23,935 nt of DNA from Chara braunii (taxonomy: Eukaryota; Streptophyta; Charophyceae; Charales; Characeae), in assembly GCA_003427395.1 (NCBI GenBank), contig BFEA01000038.1, forward strand, positions 558,358-582,292. The letters run 5' to 3'. The position numbers were made by a program, and so were the translations under genes. Positions 1-9,089 of the stretch are shown piece after piece. How positions within the stretch are numbered: the first letter of the stretch is position 1; each line of letters opens with the position of its first letter. The notes under the pieces were generated by a model. That model was given only the letters and a program-made list of their open reading frames with translations, was not told where the DNA came from and searched no databases.

Positions 1-89
<89 letters not shown>
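1..89. repeat. (CT)n microsatellite
   Basis: An uninterrupted CT dinucleotide tract runs from the window edge to position 89, so its true left end lies outside. It directly precedes the first copy of the 0.9 kb dispersed repeat. The second copy of that repeat has only a short pyrimidine-rich stretch at the matching place (about 11868-11882), so the CT expansion is probably local to this copy. Confidence 0.97.
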
Positions 90-94
<5 letters not shown>

Positions 95-1000
95 CCCGAT
101 ATGGAAAGTCTGTCGCCTTGCACCCAAACAGTTGTCACCCCGCTTGATCCAAGCATGCAAACCAGGTTCGCCTGCGTGCCACAGTCCGTTCTGGCCCCAC
201 GTCAACCCTGCACGCCTAGCTTCAGCTCGTCACATCGCCCAACTCTCTACTCACCTACCAGCTCTCGCTCGTTAGCCGATCCTCTTGACCGGGCTAACTT
301 CCAAAAAAAATGCTTAGAGAGCGAGTTAATCGCACTTACGAAATTTATAGCATGCATGTGTATGCACGCGATACCCAGACTTGTGTCTGAGTACGGGGAA
401 GGAGGAAGGAAGTCCCTACAACTGCATGAGCAGGCCGCTGCGTGGGGGACGTAGCCTCACTCCACACATTGATCTGGTCATGCATGCGTTCAAGCCAATA
501 GGACAGAGGAAGAAGTACGTGCGCACGGAGACACCACAAAAGCTATTAAAAATGAGAGGATTACAGTTGCAATCGTGCTCGCCAAAACCAGAATTACAGT
601 TACACGCAAGGATTAAGGCGCGGAAAAATCAGAGCGCAGATCCTGACGCGGCATGGCGTGCGCAAGCAAGAAGCGCGGTGCAACAAAAATTAAGGAGCGC
701 CTAAAATCCTAATTCTAATTCCTAGTTGCAAAAAAAAAATTCAAACGAAGCAATTTTCGAGAGTCCACGGGGGCTCGTCATTAGTTGAAAATTCAAAAAA
801 GATTTTCCCGCGCGACAATCGTGCCAAAAATTCCCCATTCCCACAGTACAACAAGAAAGAAGCTATGACAACAATTATTCGTCGCGCTGGCTAAGGCGCG
901 ATCAACTACCAACCGTCACAAGACTAGGCCAGCCCTCCTTTCTTTCCCAAAGAATGCGGAAGCACAAGGACGCGTAAAGCAGGGGCATCCACGCAATCTC
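90..1000 (+). repeat. Dispersed ~0.9 kb repeat, copy A
   Basis: This stretch aligns colinearly with about 11900-12790 at a nearly constant offset of 11796 bases. Anchors seen by eye are GTTGTCACCCYGCTTG (131 and 11927), a GCGAGTTAATCGC-like run followed by CGAAATTTATAG (around 325-350 and 12114-12141), GGGGGACGTAGCC (about 445 and 12241), and the CAAAAARATT-type run near 790 and 12586. The copies are clearly diverged by substitutions and small indels. Short open frames here are not shared between copies and look like chance. No reverse transcriptase, transposase or primer-binding site was recognised. It could be a non-autonomous transposon, a solo LTR or a segmental duplication. Confidence 0.75.
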
Positions 1001-1347
1001 CCAGGCCATCCAACTCTACCCGTTTCAACCCTCGATGTAGCCTCGCACAAAATACTGCGAGGTGGCAGAAAGTAGTCTGTCACATATGTGACGCCCAGGG
1101 GGTTCCAATCTTGAGCAAGCTCTTGCTTGCTTCTTCAATCATTCTTCGATCTCCGGCGATCGACGCAGGGTTGGCATGTGCCACTTACCGTAAGAGGAAA
1201 GTGTGGAAGTCATCGAGGTGGCATTCGTGACTCCGATCTAAAGGTTGTCAGGGAAAGGTGGCCTGATGATGGGAGGAGGAGGGGGTGAGCTTGCGGGAGG
1301 GGTGGCAGAAAACGATTTCGCTCTCGATCCCCGGTGGGGAGCCGAGT

Positions 1348-1490
1348 GTAATGAACGGTGCGATGTATGAGGGGGAAGCGGTGATCCTGGTGGGGGAGGG
1401 AGGCGAGGTAACCTTCGCACATGATGTAATGAACGGTGCCATAGTGTGCGGGGGATCGTGGCGCGAAGATTTTCGTAACCTTCGCACGTG
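1348..1490 (+). repeat. Two-copy local tandem repeat
   Basis: GTAATGAACGGTGC occurs at 1348 and 1426, and GTAACCTTCGCAC occurs at 1408 and 1475. This gives two diverged head-to-tail copies with a period of roughly 67-78 bases. No function is evident. Confidence 0.7.
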
Positions 1491-1504
1491 GGGTTCACGC
1501 TTGA

Positions 1505-1537
1505 GATTATACAATATATTTCTATATTGTTGTAATC
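1505..1537. repeat. Short inverted repeat (hairpin)
   Basis: The left arm GATTATACAATATA (1505-1518) pairs with TATATTGTTGTAATC (1523-1537) around a 4-base loop, with one indel. The stem is AT-rich. It could be a foldback element remnant or chance in AT-rich sequence. Confidence 0.6.
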
Positions 1538-1771
1538 TTGCCAAGTTGCGATGAAGAGAAGGACGTGGAGAGGGAAGGAGGTCACAATAGAGTGAGTGGT
1601 GACGTGCGGGAAGACGTTGATGATGAGGCGGGTGGAGTAGAGCTGGTGAAAAAGGGAAGGGGGGAAGGGATGCCAATTAGAGGGAAAAGGGGGTCGGCCC
1701 GTGAGCTGATGGCTAGAAAATCAAGGGGATGGCGGGATAACGACCGGGGACGAAGCCCGAGCTCCCTCATC

Positions 1772-2920
1772 TCAACATAGGCGAACGACTGGCCGTGGAG
1801 GTGAAGAGGATTGAGTCGACGCTCGACTTCTTCTGCGGCGTCTGCTTCTAGATCCCTCCTCGGTGGCGACGCCATTTCCTTCGGATTCCTCATGCCGTGG
1901 CTCTGGACTGCACGTCGGATCACCTTGTGTCAGTCGCTTTGCTAGCCCGTCCAATTCCTCCACCGGTCACTTTCCTTCCGCCCTCTCTCGCCTCCTCTCG
2001 GCTGCCACCACGTCCTCTTCCTTGCTCTGCTCGTTGGGGCTGTCTGATTCGGCCGATTCACTCCCTCCCAGCTCACTCTCCTCTTACTCGTGGCAATCAG
2101 GATCGTCGGTTTCCGCTTCCGAGTCTTAGTCTTCCTCCTCTTCGCTTTCCTATTCTCTCTCTGCCTCCGTGTCGTTAGCTACCCCTTCCACCTCCACTCT
2201 TCGGATGATCGGATCCCACAAGGTGAGATCGGTCACGTCAATGGCTAGGTAGTGGCATGAGGAGGGGTACTAGCAGTTGTCACCGTCAAGCTCCGTACAC
2301 GTGGACCACAGTAGATGCGGTACTAATGTACGAGTGAGCATCGCCACATCGGGCCGCTCGTCGCAGCGCAAAATGATATCCTGGGGCAGATCGTCCAGGA
2401 GCTGCACCAGGAACACCAGGACCTCATTCGTGATTGGCTCTAGGTGGTCGTCCCTGACCTTCCCGAATAGAAGCCCCAACAGTTCTCCCTCCATTTCCGT
2501 TCTCCAGGCTTGGATGGTTAGTAGTTTCACCTCATCATCAGGGACCTCGTCCTCCTCGTCCTTATCGGCCGGCTTTGCCCAATGGAACACTACCTCGAGG
2601 AGACAAAAACTAAGCACGATGTACGAGTTCCACCACTCTGCCCACTTGCCGGCATCGAGGATCGGCACATCCAGTTGCCGGATCCGAAAGGAGAGAGGGA
2701 TGTCTGTAGCGAACTGCCAGGAGGTAGGGAGATCAGAGGGAAGCTCGAAGGTCGAGAGGCGATGCCAGTTCATTGAGGCGGCGCAAAAGAGAGAAGCTCC
2801 AGGATGATAACCTCCGGTGCAGAGAGAGAGAGTCTGAGCTGGCTGAGGTCGATGTCGTTGGTGGAGTCGACCCGATCACCTGGTCGGACTAACAGTTGGA
2901 TCCACGCCGAGTTCGAGGTC
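1772..2920 (-). pseudogene. Decayed protein-coding gene, unknown family
   Basis: I do not recognise the family. The frame from ATG at 2773 down to the stop at 2270 encodes 167 residues that look protein-like: Trp-rich (GKWAEWWNSYIV), hydrophobic patches, then an acidic DEEDEVPDDE stretch and Leu-rich C-terminal helices. Third codon positions are GC-rich. The same frame continues past TAG (2270-2272) and further stops at 2150-2152 (TAG), 2126-2128 (TAA), 2084-2086 (TAA) and 1967-1969 (TGA) to a final TGA at 1772-1774. It encodes a Ser/Glu-rich acidic linker and then an Arg/Ser-rich basic tail. Upstream, a second protein-like frame (2770 to about 2920) ends at the ATG, consistent with a frameshift. 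The upstream end is cut by the GTTCGGG-ended element. It may be a dead host gene or a transposon-borne gene. Confidence 0.5.
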
Positions 2921-2922
2921 CC

Positions 2923-3611
2923 GTTCGGGGGCCGAACACCTCCAGGTTCGGCCCCCGCCAAAAACAATTTCAGGGCCTAAAAATAAGTTTTTGTTTCTGA
3001 ATTTGTTTTTTATGAGTTCTCTATGATGTAGCCTACACGCCTATCAATTTTGAAGCCATTCTGCTAATCCAAAAAAACATTAAAAATCTTCAAAGATGGG
3101 GGTGTCAAAACGTGCTTGCCCACTCACTATTTTGTTTTGTTTCACTTTTAACTTTTTGTTTTCACTTTATTTCGGGGCCTAAAAAATTTTATTATTTTTT
3201 GAAAACTTTTTAATGAGTTATTGATTATGTAAACTACATATCTGTAAATTATCAGGGCATTTGTCGATGCCAAAAAATAATTAAAAATCGGCAAAGATGG
3301 CGGTGTCGAAAATGTGCTGGCACATTCACTCATTTTAATTCTCTTTTTATTTTTTCTTATTTTTATCATAGTGTTCATTTTCTGTATTTGATTTTTAATT
3401 ATGATTTGGTAAAGAATTTGGATGTAGTGCCCAGGCAAATGTTGTTTAGTTTATTTTTTTACATAACATATTTTGTTTTCGGAAGTTTTTGAGAACTGTT
3501 ATTTTTTTTATTTTTATTTTTAGTCCGCGTTTAGCCCGAACAGCCGAACGCCTTCCGAAGGGGTCCCGTGCGTTCGGGCGTTCGGGTTCAGGCGTTCGGC
3601 CCGTCCCGAAC
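2923..3611. mobile_element. AT-rich element with GTTCGGG terminal inverted repeats
   Basis: The left end GTTCGGGGGCCGAACACCT (2923-2941) matches, as reverse complement, the right end at 3590-3611 (GTTCGGG, then a 3-base insertion, GGCCGAAC, GCCT). The ends are GC-rich while the interior from about 2970 to 3520 is strongly AT-rich. Each end is itself palindromic: an 11-bp perfect stem pairs 2927-2937 with 2946-2956. There is no transposase frame, so if mobile it is non-autonomous. No clear target-site duplication was found. It sits at the broken upstream edge of the minus-strand pseudogene. Confidence 0.45.
2970..3345 (+). repeat. ~200-bp tandem duplication, two copies
   Basis: GGCCTAAAAA recurs at about 2975 and 3176. 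The downstream runs ATTAAAAATC, CAAAGATGG and GGTGTC, and a CACTCA-TTTT run, recur in the same order about 200 bases apart. The two copies have diverged considerably. They form the interior of the GTTCGGG-ended element. Confidence 0.7.
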
Positions 3612-3686
3612 TCCGGCAACGCTGTTATTATGATTATTTTTCCCCCCCCTATTGGGACGTGGTCTTGGGACCGGTCCTAGACCCAG

Positions 3687-3750
3687 GAGCATAGTTCAGT
3701 GGATACACCCACGAACTGCCGGGATACTACTGCCGGGTTGCAGTCCTACG
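3687..3750 (+). other. tRNA-like segment joined to U6-like segment
   Basis: A box A-like run TAGTTCAGTGGATAC lies at 3692-3706 and a box B-like run GGGTTGCAGTCC at 3735-3746. The 43-base spacing is usual for tRNA internal promoters. The box B has CG swapped to GC against the GGTTCGANTCC consensus. A full cloverleaf is not convincing. The 3' part overlaps the first bases of the U6-like segment, so the two are fused without a spacer. The pair may be a SINE head, a retrotransposition chimera or a relic dicistronic gene. Confidence 0.5.
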
Positions 3751-3760
3751 GGGCATCCGT

Positions 3761-3792
<32 letters not shown>

Positions 3793-3817
3793 GACCCTTG
3801 CATATGGGATGACTCAC
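3743..3817 (+). ncRNA. U6: U6 snRNA-like sequence, probably a pseudogene or SINE part
   Basis: U6 snRNA is the catalytic-centre RNA of the spliceosome. From 3743 the sequence follows plant U6: GTCC, a CGGGG loop flank, CATCCG, then an exact 33-base match (3761-3793) that includes the ACAGAGA box at about 3775-3781 and the AGCATG that pairs with U4. The match continues with substitutions through GGATGAC (3807-3813). After 3817 similarity fades; TCGAG and ACCCAA at about 3835-3848 may be the eroded 3' part. The T-run terminator and normal 3' end are missing, and a tRNA-like segment replaces the normal upstream promoter. The ATCCG run before the core is the plant form rather than the animal form. 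Confidence 0.8.
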
Positions 3818-3849
3818 AGCCTTGTGCGAGCGGAGTCGAGTGACCCAAC

Positions 3850-4367
3850 TCGGGCTATAAAGCCTGTCAACCCATTGATAGTTGGGCTGCTAGCTAATAC
3901 TGAGTTCCGCTGAGATCTTGCTTAGAGTCGCTTGGGTGAGCAATTGGGAAGCGCTGGGGCGCTGGGCTAATTGGCAGGAGGGAAAGAAGGGAGGACACGG
4001 AGCAGGGAAAGAGGGAGTGAATCTGGTGCAGACCTGCGCCAGGTACAGTAGAAGAGTGAGGTGGTGAAGAAGACGAAGAAGGTAATGGGGAGGAGCTATG
4101 ATTGGAGAGGTCAATCATTCCTTGGTGAGACAAGGCAAGACAACGTGCAACTCCGATGTTTCTTGGTCCGGCGAGGATGGTGGTAGTGATAGTTTATGTG
4201 GTAGAGCAATAGAGAGGGGGTTGGGATAGAAACGAGGTGCGCGAAGGGGAAGTGAGAGTGGATATGGTGGGAGGAGGAAACAAAGATCTCGTTCGATTCT
4301 CGGTAGAAAAGGGCGAAACGAAGTGCTAGCCGGGGGGTTTTGAGGCACTGCTAGTTGAATGGCATTC
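3850..4367. other. Purine-rich non-coding stretch
   Basis: G/A-rich sequence with many short GGAGG and GAAGA runs. The minus-strand frames here are Pro/Ser-rich and overlap in two frames, which points to base bias rather than genes. Nothing further is recognised. Confidence 0.5.
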
Positions 4368-5250
4368 TCAAATTTGGCGATGGGACAATGGGTTGGCCGG
4401 AACGGGGAACAAAGGCTGCACGGGGGTTAAGTTCTTCGGGAATAAACGTTCCCATCTTCGAGTAGGATATTCATTCTCAACCTGCTCTACAGATCTTGTT
4501 GCGTCGTGCGTCCGTTTTTCTTCATTTCGGTCGGGACGACCAGATTCATTCAAGTGTTGGGCATAACTTTCGTTGTGGCGGTTTCATGCTCGACGTCTTG
4601 ACCGACGTCGTTTTCACCCCCAGGGGTTGCTCGTCATCGGGGCAGCTGTGCTCGTCAGCCTTGGTGACCACTAGTCGCACCTACATCCTGGTGCTCATCT
4701 TCATCGTTCGAGGATCGTCCCTTGTCCGCGTCCTCACGCTCACCGTCCTCGCGATCGTTTTGACATTCAGACGTAAACGATAGTGATTATCGTTTGTCCC
4801 TCCCTGCAAGTCTGGACGTCCTCTCTGCCGTGGTGCAGGGCTGCTGAGTCGGCTAACGAGACGGAGTTAGGAGGTCTGATCGAGAAGGAAGAAGGGGGAG
4901 ACAAGTGAGATGGGAGAGGAACATCTACCTCCCCGCGTTCTAAGGGGAAGATTCACTCTCATTGCCTCTGGATATGGTTGGTTGTCAACGTGATTCTGGT
5001 GGAGATCGTCGCCGTCATTGAGTTCGTGTTCGTCCTGGTCGTCACGACCCAGGGGCTTCCCGTCCACGCTCGACATCGAGCTCGCCATGGTCGCTATTAG
5101 TACGCTCCCCATCGAGCCGACTGTTTTCGTGTCCGACATCATAGGCAAGAGAGTCATGCTCATTTGAATACCATTTGCAGTGTCCCTCAAGGTGGCCCTC
5201 ATGATTGTCCTCAACATGTATCCTTCCATGTTCTAGTGGAAGATTCATCC
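4368..5250 (-). pseudogene. Frameshifted acidic/His-Asn-rich coding tracts
   Basis: Read on the minus strand from about 5250, successive short frames share one unusual composition, rich in D, E, H and N. Examples are EDNHEGHLEGHC, then in another frame DDQDEHELNDGDDLHQNH, then SECQNDREDGEREDADKG, then a 61-residue frame (4553-4368) with RPDRNEEKRTHD. A short motif is repeated: MRMNLPL-HGR and MRVNLPLRTRG, encoded about 270 bases apart. Frames switch several times, so no single product can be made. It looks like a decayed low-complexity repeat protein; no domain is recognised. Chance in biased DNA cannot be excluded. Confidence 0.3.
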
Positions 5251-5326
5251 TCATTTTACACATTTGGTGGGTAGCGGAGCCGGACCGCTTCGTCACTTTC
5301 AAAGCTCGTGGGTTGAGTGGGCGGTT

Positions 5327-5342
5327 GAGAGAGAGAGAGAGA
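5327..5342. repeat. (GA)8 microsatellite
   Basis: Eight GA dinucleotides, followed by an impure AAAGAGG extension. Confidence 0.95.
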
Positions 5343-6360
5343 AAGAGGGTGCTTACCGGCTGAGCTGACGACATAGGATGAACCAAAATTCGAGGCAGGA
5401 GATAGGAACGAGGGTTGAAAATAGAAGGGAGTAAGCGGGGGGGGCTGCTGTTACTGAGTGTTGTGCGTAGGACCATCGATCCGTGATTCCGTGGTACTAC
5501 TGCAGGCCAGCGGACCTGACTATTTTTCCTGAGTTTATGGCTACTGTTTCTTTGGAAACTTGTCATGACTACGTGCGCTGTCGTACTATCCAACATAGTG
5601 TCGATTGATTCCAGTACTGTGTTTATGCAGTCTGACGGTGTGAACAGAGGAGAAAACGATGGGGGCATGGCCTACCGTCTCTTTAGGGGCATATCCGCTT
5701 CTAGTTCTTGACACGAATGCGAGCTGTAACAAGTATACCAGCTCATGACAGTGGTCTTTAGATATCTGTTGTTTTTTCTTTGGTTGGTATGTGTATGTAT
5801 TTCGTTGTCACTGCTGGATCGCCTATCCAGGGTCATTACTGCTCCAGCTTGAATCGTGAGTTGCAGTTGCTTCCCCTTTTTATGCTACTGTCTGACTTCC
5901 TACTGAGTCCGTTTTGGTTTCATAACAGCAAAACACCGTGTCTCGGTTGGTATAGGCCATGCTTTTCATATGTTGGGCAACTGCTGGGGTTACTTCTGCA
6001 CACGACTGTGTCACAAGGCAGCGCTGATGTGGTGGAATTAGCCATTTACTGTTGAGTTTTTTCTGTACTATACTGAGCTCTCTAGTTAGATCGTGTACTG
6101 TGGGTTGTTGTGGTTGCTATAGTAGTCGTGCTTGCTAACGGCCACGATGCAGTCATGTTGAGCTTACTGTTATACCTTACGAGTTACGTGGTGCTAACTT
6201 TTGTACCATTTTGAGCAGCTGCTGTACATCAGGTGCTTGCTAAATCTTGATCAAACATTGCACTGTGCATTACTGGGTGTGGTGCGAAAGGGGTTAAGTT
6301 ACCAGACCGGGCAACTACGGCGGTATCTGGCTGGTACACATAGGTATTGTGTGTATCGTT
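5343..6360. other. Non-coding stretch, nothing recognised
   Basis: T/G-rich plus strand with no sustained protein-like frame. The minus-strand frame from about 5668 lacks a coding pattern above 5260. No RNA gene, transposon end or tandem array was seen. Confidence 0.5.
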
Positions 6361-6507
6361 AGTTGGGTTTTACTATCTTTCGGATAAAGCACATGGGAGT
6401 GCTCTATTTGAACCAAACCCTTCTACACTGCATAACGATAGTTTGGCTTAAGATAGCGAAATTTCGGTTAGAAGAAGTGGTCAGCTTCTATAAGAGGGTC
6501 GTTGTTG

Positions 6508-7077
6508 CAACTCGGAGGGTTGTCAAGAGATCGGTACTATGCGTTCTCGCCAAGGTGCTGACTGCTGCTGAGTTGGGCTACCACCACACATAGGCTGGAC
6601 GCTGGTACTGTGTTGGGCACTACGTTAGGCACGACTGTGGAAGCCGGGCGTTGTTCCCCACTGCGGACCGCTGCTGTGCGCATCGTATGTTGCTGCTACG
6701 ATGGCTGTATCGTTACCATTTTTCAGAGGCTGCAGCCGCAGACTGTGTATTGATTGAGCCTTATTGGGCTGTTGAAGCGATCCAGTGTGGGGCTGTTACA
6801 GTTACTAACACTGCTGTTGGATCAGGCTACCACAACACACAGGCTGTGTATCGCTGTATTTTTGAGGGACTGTTGGGGTGCCACTTTGCTGTGCACCTAG
6901 TACTCTTCTGTACTTTCGTTGGTGGATTTCGTTGTGTACCTTGCTGTGCATTAGCTACGCGCAGCTGTGGATTTGGAGGAGTGAACAAACCCTGCATAAG
7001 GCTATCGCAGTGACTTGGAGGGTAGTCAGGAGGGCGGTACTCTGCGTTCGGATCGAGACTCGGCTACTTCTGTTGCG
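6508..7077 (+). repeat. Diverged local duplication
   Basis: The ~68 bases at 6508-6575 match 7009-7077 at an offset near 501, sharing GGAGGGT-GTCA and GGTACT-TGCGTTC. Inside the interval, GGCTACCACMACACAYAGGC occurs at 6576 and 6824. Open frames across it are Cys/Leu-rich and not convincing. It appears to be old duplicated non-coding DNA. Confidence 0.5.
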
Positions 7078-7080
7078 TTA

Positions 7081-7589
7081 TTGACCATCATTGCGGGGCC
7101 CTCAGGAGATTCAAGATTCCAAGGCCCTCCCCGGTGAGTCTTAGTGCACCTCCCTTGTATCTGAGAGTCTGAACTTCCTCGTTCTACCTTTCTCAGTCTA
7201 AAGTCTAGTCCATTGGTGTTGAGAGGAAGACGGCAAGCGGGATTGCAACCCGTAGGTCCGCATCAAGACCTTGTGGGAGGTCCACCCACCGATTGCGGGA
7301 GCTCTGCCGGAACCCAGGCGGGGTTCTGGAAGCAGGGAAGTTCAAGTATAATTTCGTTTGACGCGTGTGCCCCCTTCCCTGAACTGTTATCCCTTGGGTA
7401 TCTGAATGTAACTATGAAAGGATATTACTTTTTGTTTTGCTATTTATGTCAGGACATGTTTTGTAAAAGACTAAATAAACAAGTATATATGAGAGTTCAG
7501 ATAAACCATTGAGAAAATTCATGCAAAATAAATTGGGGAAAGGTGGGAGAAAGGTGTCCTGCATGCGTTTGAATGGGTCAACCCAAGGG
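7081..7589. other. Non-coding stretch before the hairpin array
   Basis: Holds a small hairpin GAACCC-AGGC-GGGGTTC at about 7312-7328 and, on the minus strand, a box B-like run GGGTTGCAATCC at about 7238-7249 without a matching box A. No gene is recognised. Confidence 0.45.
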
Positions 7590-8709
7590 TGAACTCCTCT
7601 AAGTTGATGTGGGCTCAGAGCTATGTTTTATTTATGTTTGCTGGGCTGATTGTATAATGTTTGAGGGCTGGGTCTATCCTAAGTTGGACGGACCAGTCGC
7701 TGTTTCGTTCTGGGGTTTCTAAACAGGAGGATGGGCACCCTAAGTTGGGGAGACTCAGAATCCTGATGTTTCTTTTTGGGTTGTTGAAAACATAGCTGGG
7801 AATATTCTAAGTTGCGTAGACCTAGTTCTGTGTGTGTTTCTTCTGAGGGGGACACAGGCATAAGGCTGAACATACCCTTAAGTTAGGGCTGCTCAGTCAT
7901 AAGCCATGAACAAAAAGGTCAACCAAAGTATAAAATTTTGATATATATTATATGAATCTATATCAACTGACAGGCCAGGCACCCTAAGTTGGAAAAGCCA
8001 GTTAGTAAGTCAGGTAGAACAAAAAGAAAAGAAAAGCAAGTGAAAAATATAATGAAGGTAACTCGGGCAGACTGAGCGTACCCTTAAGTTAGAGCGGTTC
8101 AGTCCTATGCTCGTGATAATATAAAAGTCAGAGAGTTAGTATAAACTTGTTTTTATTTTCCCTTCTAAACACAAGGCAGGGTTGGATGTCTCCCTAAGTT
8201 GGGTAGGTCTGACCATCTGCCTAAGAAGAAAAGGAAATTATAAAGTTTGTGCAAGTATATCAATGGTTGTTCTCTTATATTGTCGTTACGGAGGCTAAGC
8301 GTACCCTTAAGTTAGGGCGGCTTAGTCATACGTCGTTTGTGATTGTTTAGGCAGATCGGGCGTACCCTTAAGTTGGGGCGGTCTGGTCGTATTGTCTTAT
8401 GTACCTAAACTGTCTAAGCTAGTTAGGCGTACCCTTAAGTTAGGGCGGCCTAGTGATATGCTCTTGTCGTTGATGTTATGTAGGTTGGACGTACCCTTAA
8501 GTTAGGGCGGTCTGACCATTCGTCGTTCGTACTTGTTTTAGGCAGGTTAGGCACACCTCTAAGTTGGGGCAGCCTAATCCTATGCCCTACGTAACTTTAT
8601 TTAGAGCTGATTAGGCATACCCTTAAGTTAGGGCAGTCCAGTTGTGTGTATCTTTACTTGTTTACTTAGGCAGGTTGGACATACCCTTAAGTTAGGGCAT
8701 TGTCTGATC
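7590..8709 (+). ncRNA. Array of 15 tandem stem-loops with conserved TAAGTT loop
   Basis: Fifteen units span 7590-7617, 7666-7698, 7729-7763, 7794-7827, 7864-7898, 7967-8005, 8070-8104, 8175-8221, 8293-8327, 8354-8388, 8422-8454, 8483-8517, 8545-8579, 8608-8644 and 8673-8709. Each has a lower stem of about 7-9 bp, a small internal loop (often GTA or ATA), an upper stem of 3-4 bp (usually CCCT/AGGG) and the loop TAAGTT. Lower stems differ yet pair: GACTGAGC/GTTCAGTC, CTAAGC/GCTTAG, GGTTAGGC/GCCTAATC, GGTTGGAC/GTCTGACC. Units 8, 13 and 15 add an outer GGCA/TGCC pairing. Starts are about 61-76 bases apart in the two outer blocks and 103-118 apart between units 5 and 9. No protein frame crosses it. 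I know no RNA family with this design; a non-coding RNA precursor or a structured satellite are the options. The structure is seen; transcription is inferred. Confidence 0.6.
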
Positions 8710-9089
8710 ATATGCCATAGGCAAGGGGGTCTACTAAGGGAAAAAGAACTGAGTGATCTAATGAACTACTTGGGTCAAACTGATGTGGGATTGTGAGATA
8801 TGTTTGTGTATGCATGCTTGTGGGGTCTCACTTTGGGGCGTCTTTTTGATAGGTTAGCTGTTTAGATGCTCGCCAAGTGCTGAAGCCATAGGTAGATAAG
8901 ATGGATGATGGGAGGGAGAGTTTGGGATGAAGGTAGGGCTAACCTTACTTGAGGCTAGAATTGACGATAACTCATAATACCATCCTCTGAGAGGGGATCA
9001 TGTAAACTACCTTTAATCCTAACTATCAAGCAAGTGTCAGAAGTTAGTCCCAAGTATAGCTTTGTTTTGTCTTTCTGTTTTCAGCTTTG
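8710..9089. other. Non-coding stretch between hairpin groups
   Basis: No further TAAGTT unit and no gene. Mixed sequence with several GGG-rich words; nothing recognised. Confidence 0.45.

Larger units (their letters stand above)
1001..1771. other. Non-coding stretch with small hairpins
   Basis: No convincing gene is visible; open frames on both strands are short, proline/arginine-rich and mutually overlapping. A perfect 7-bp hairpin (CCTCGCA/TGCGAGG) lies at 1041-1062, and the purine-rich stretch 1255-1400 drives the apparent minus-strand frames. Two further repeats inside it are listed separately. Confidence 0.5.

Noticed and set aside
101-704. Two open frames of 117 and 107 codons
   Set aside because: They lie in the dispersed repeat and are not conserved in its second copy at 11.9-12.8 kb.
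1238-1676. Overlapping Pro/Ser-rich minus-strand frames of 115 and 142 codons
   Set aside because: Two phases are open at once over purine-rich DNA with a tandem repeat, a sign of base bias.
2530-2555. Hammerhead ribozyme core on the minus strand (CTGATGA followed by GAAAC)
   Set aside because: Only about five bases separate the two core boxes, too few for stem II, and the sequence lies in the protein-like frame of the pseudogene.
2277-2807. 176-codon plus-strand frame
   Set aside because: It is the antisense shadow of the minus-strand pseudogene: Ser/Arg-rich, with less protein-like composition than the minus frame.
3743-3817. Intact functional U6 gene
   Set aside because: The 3' part and T-run terminator are missing, several core-flanking substitutions are present, and the normal upstream promoter is replaced by a tRNA-like segment.
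7228-7262. tRNA gene on the minus strand from GGGTTGCAATCC
   Set aside because: No box A at the right distance and no cloverleaf.
7590-8709. CRISPR-like regular array
   Set aside because: Units are hairpins with diverging sequence and related spacers, not identical repeats with unique spacers, and the context is eukaryotic.
7590-8709. Interstitial telomere repeats, because CCCT-TAAGTT-AGGG recalls CCCTAAA/TTTAGGG
   Set aside because: No tandem TTTAGGG or CCCTAAA run exists; the resemblance is limited to the upper stem of each hairpin.
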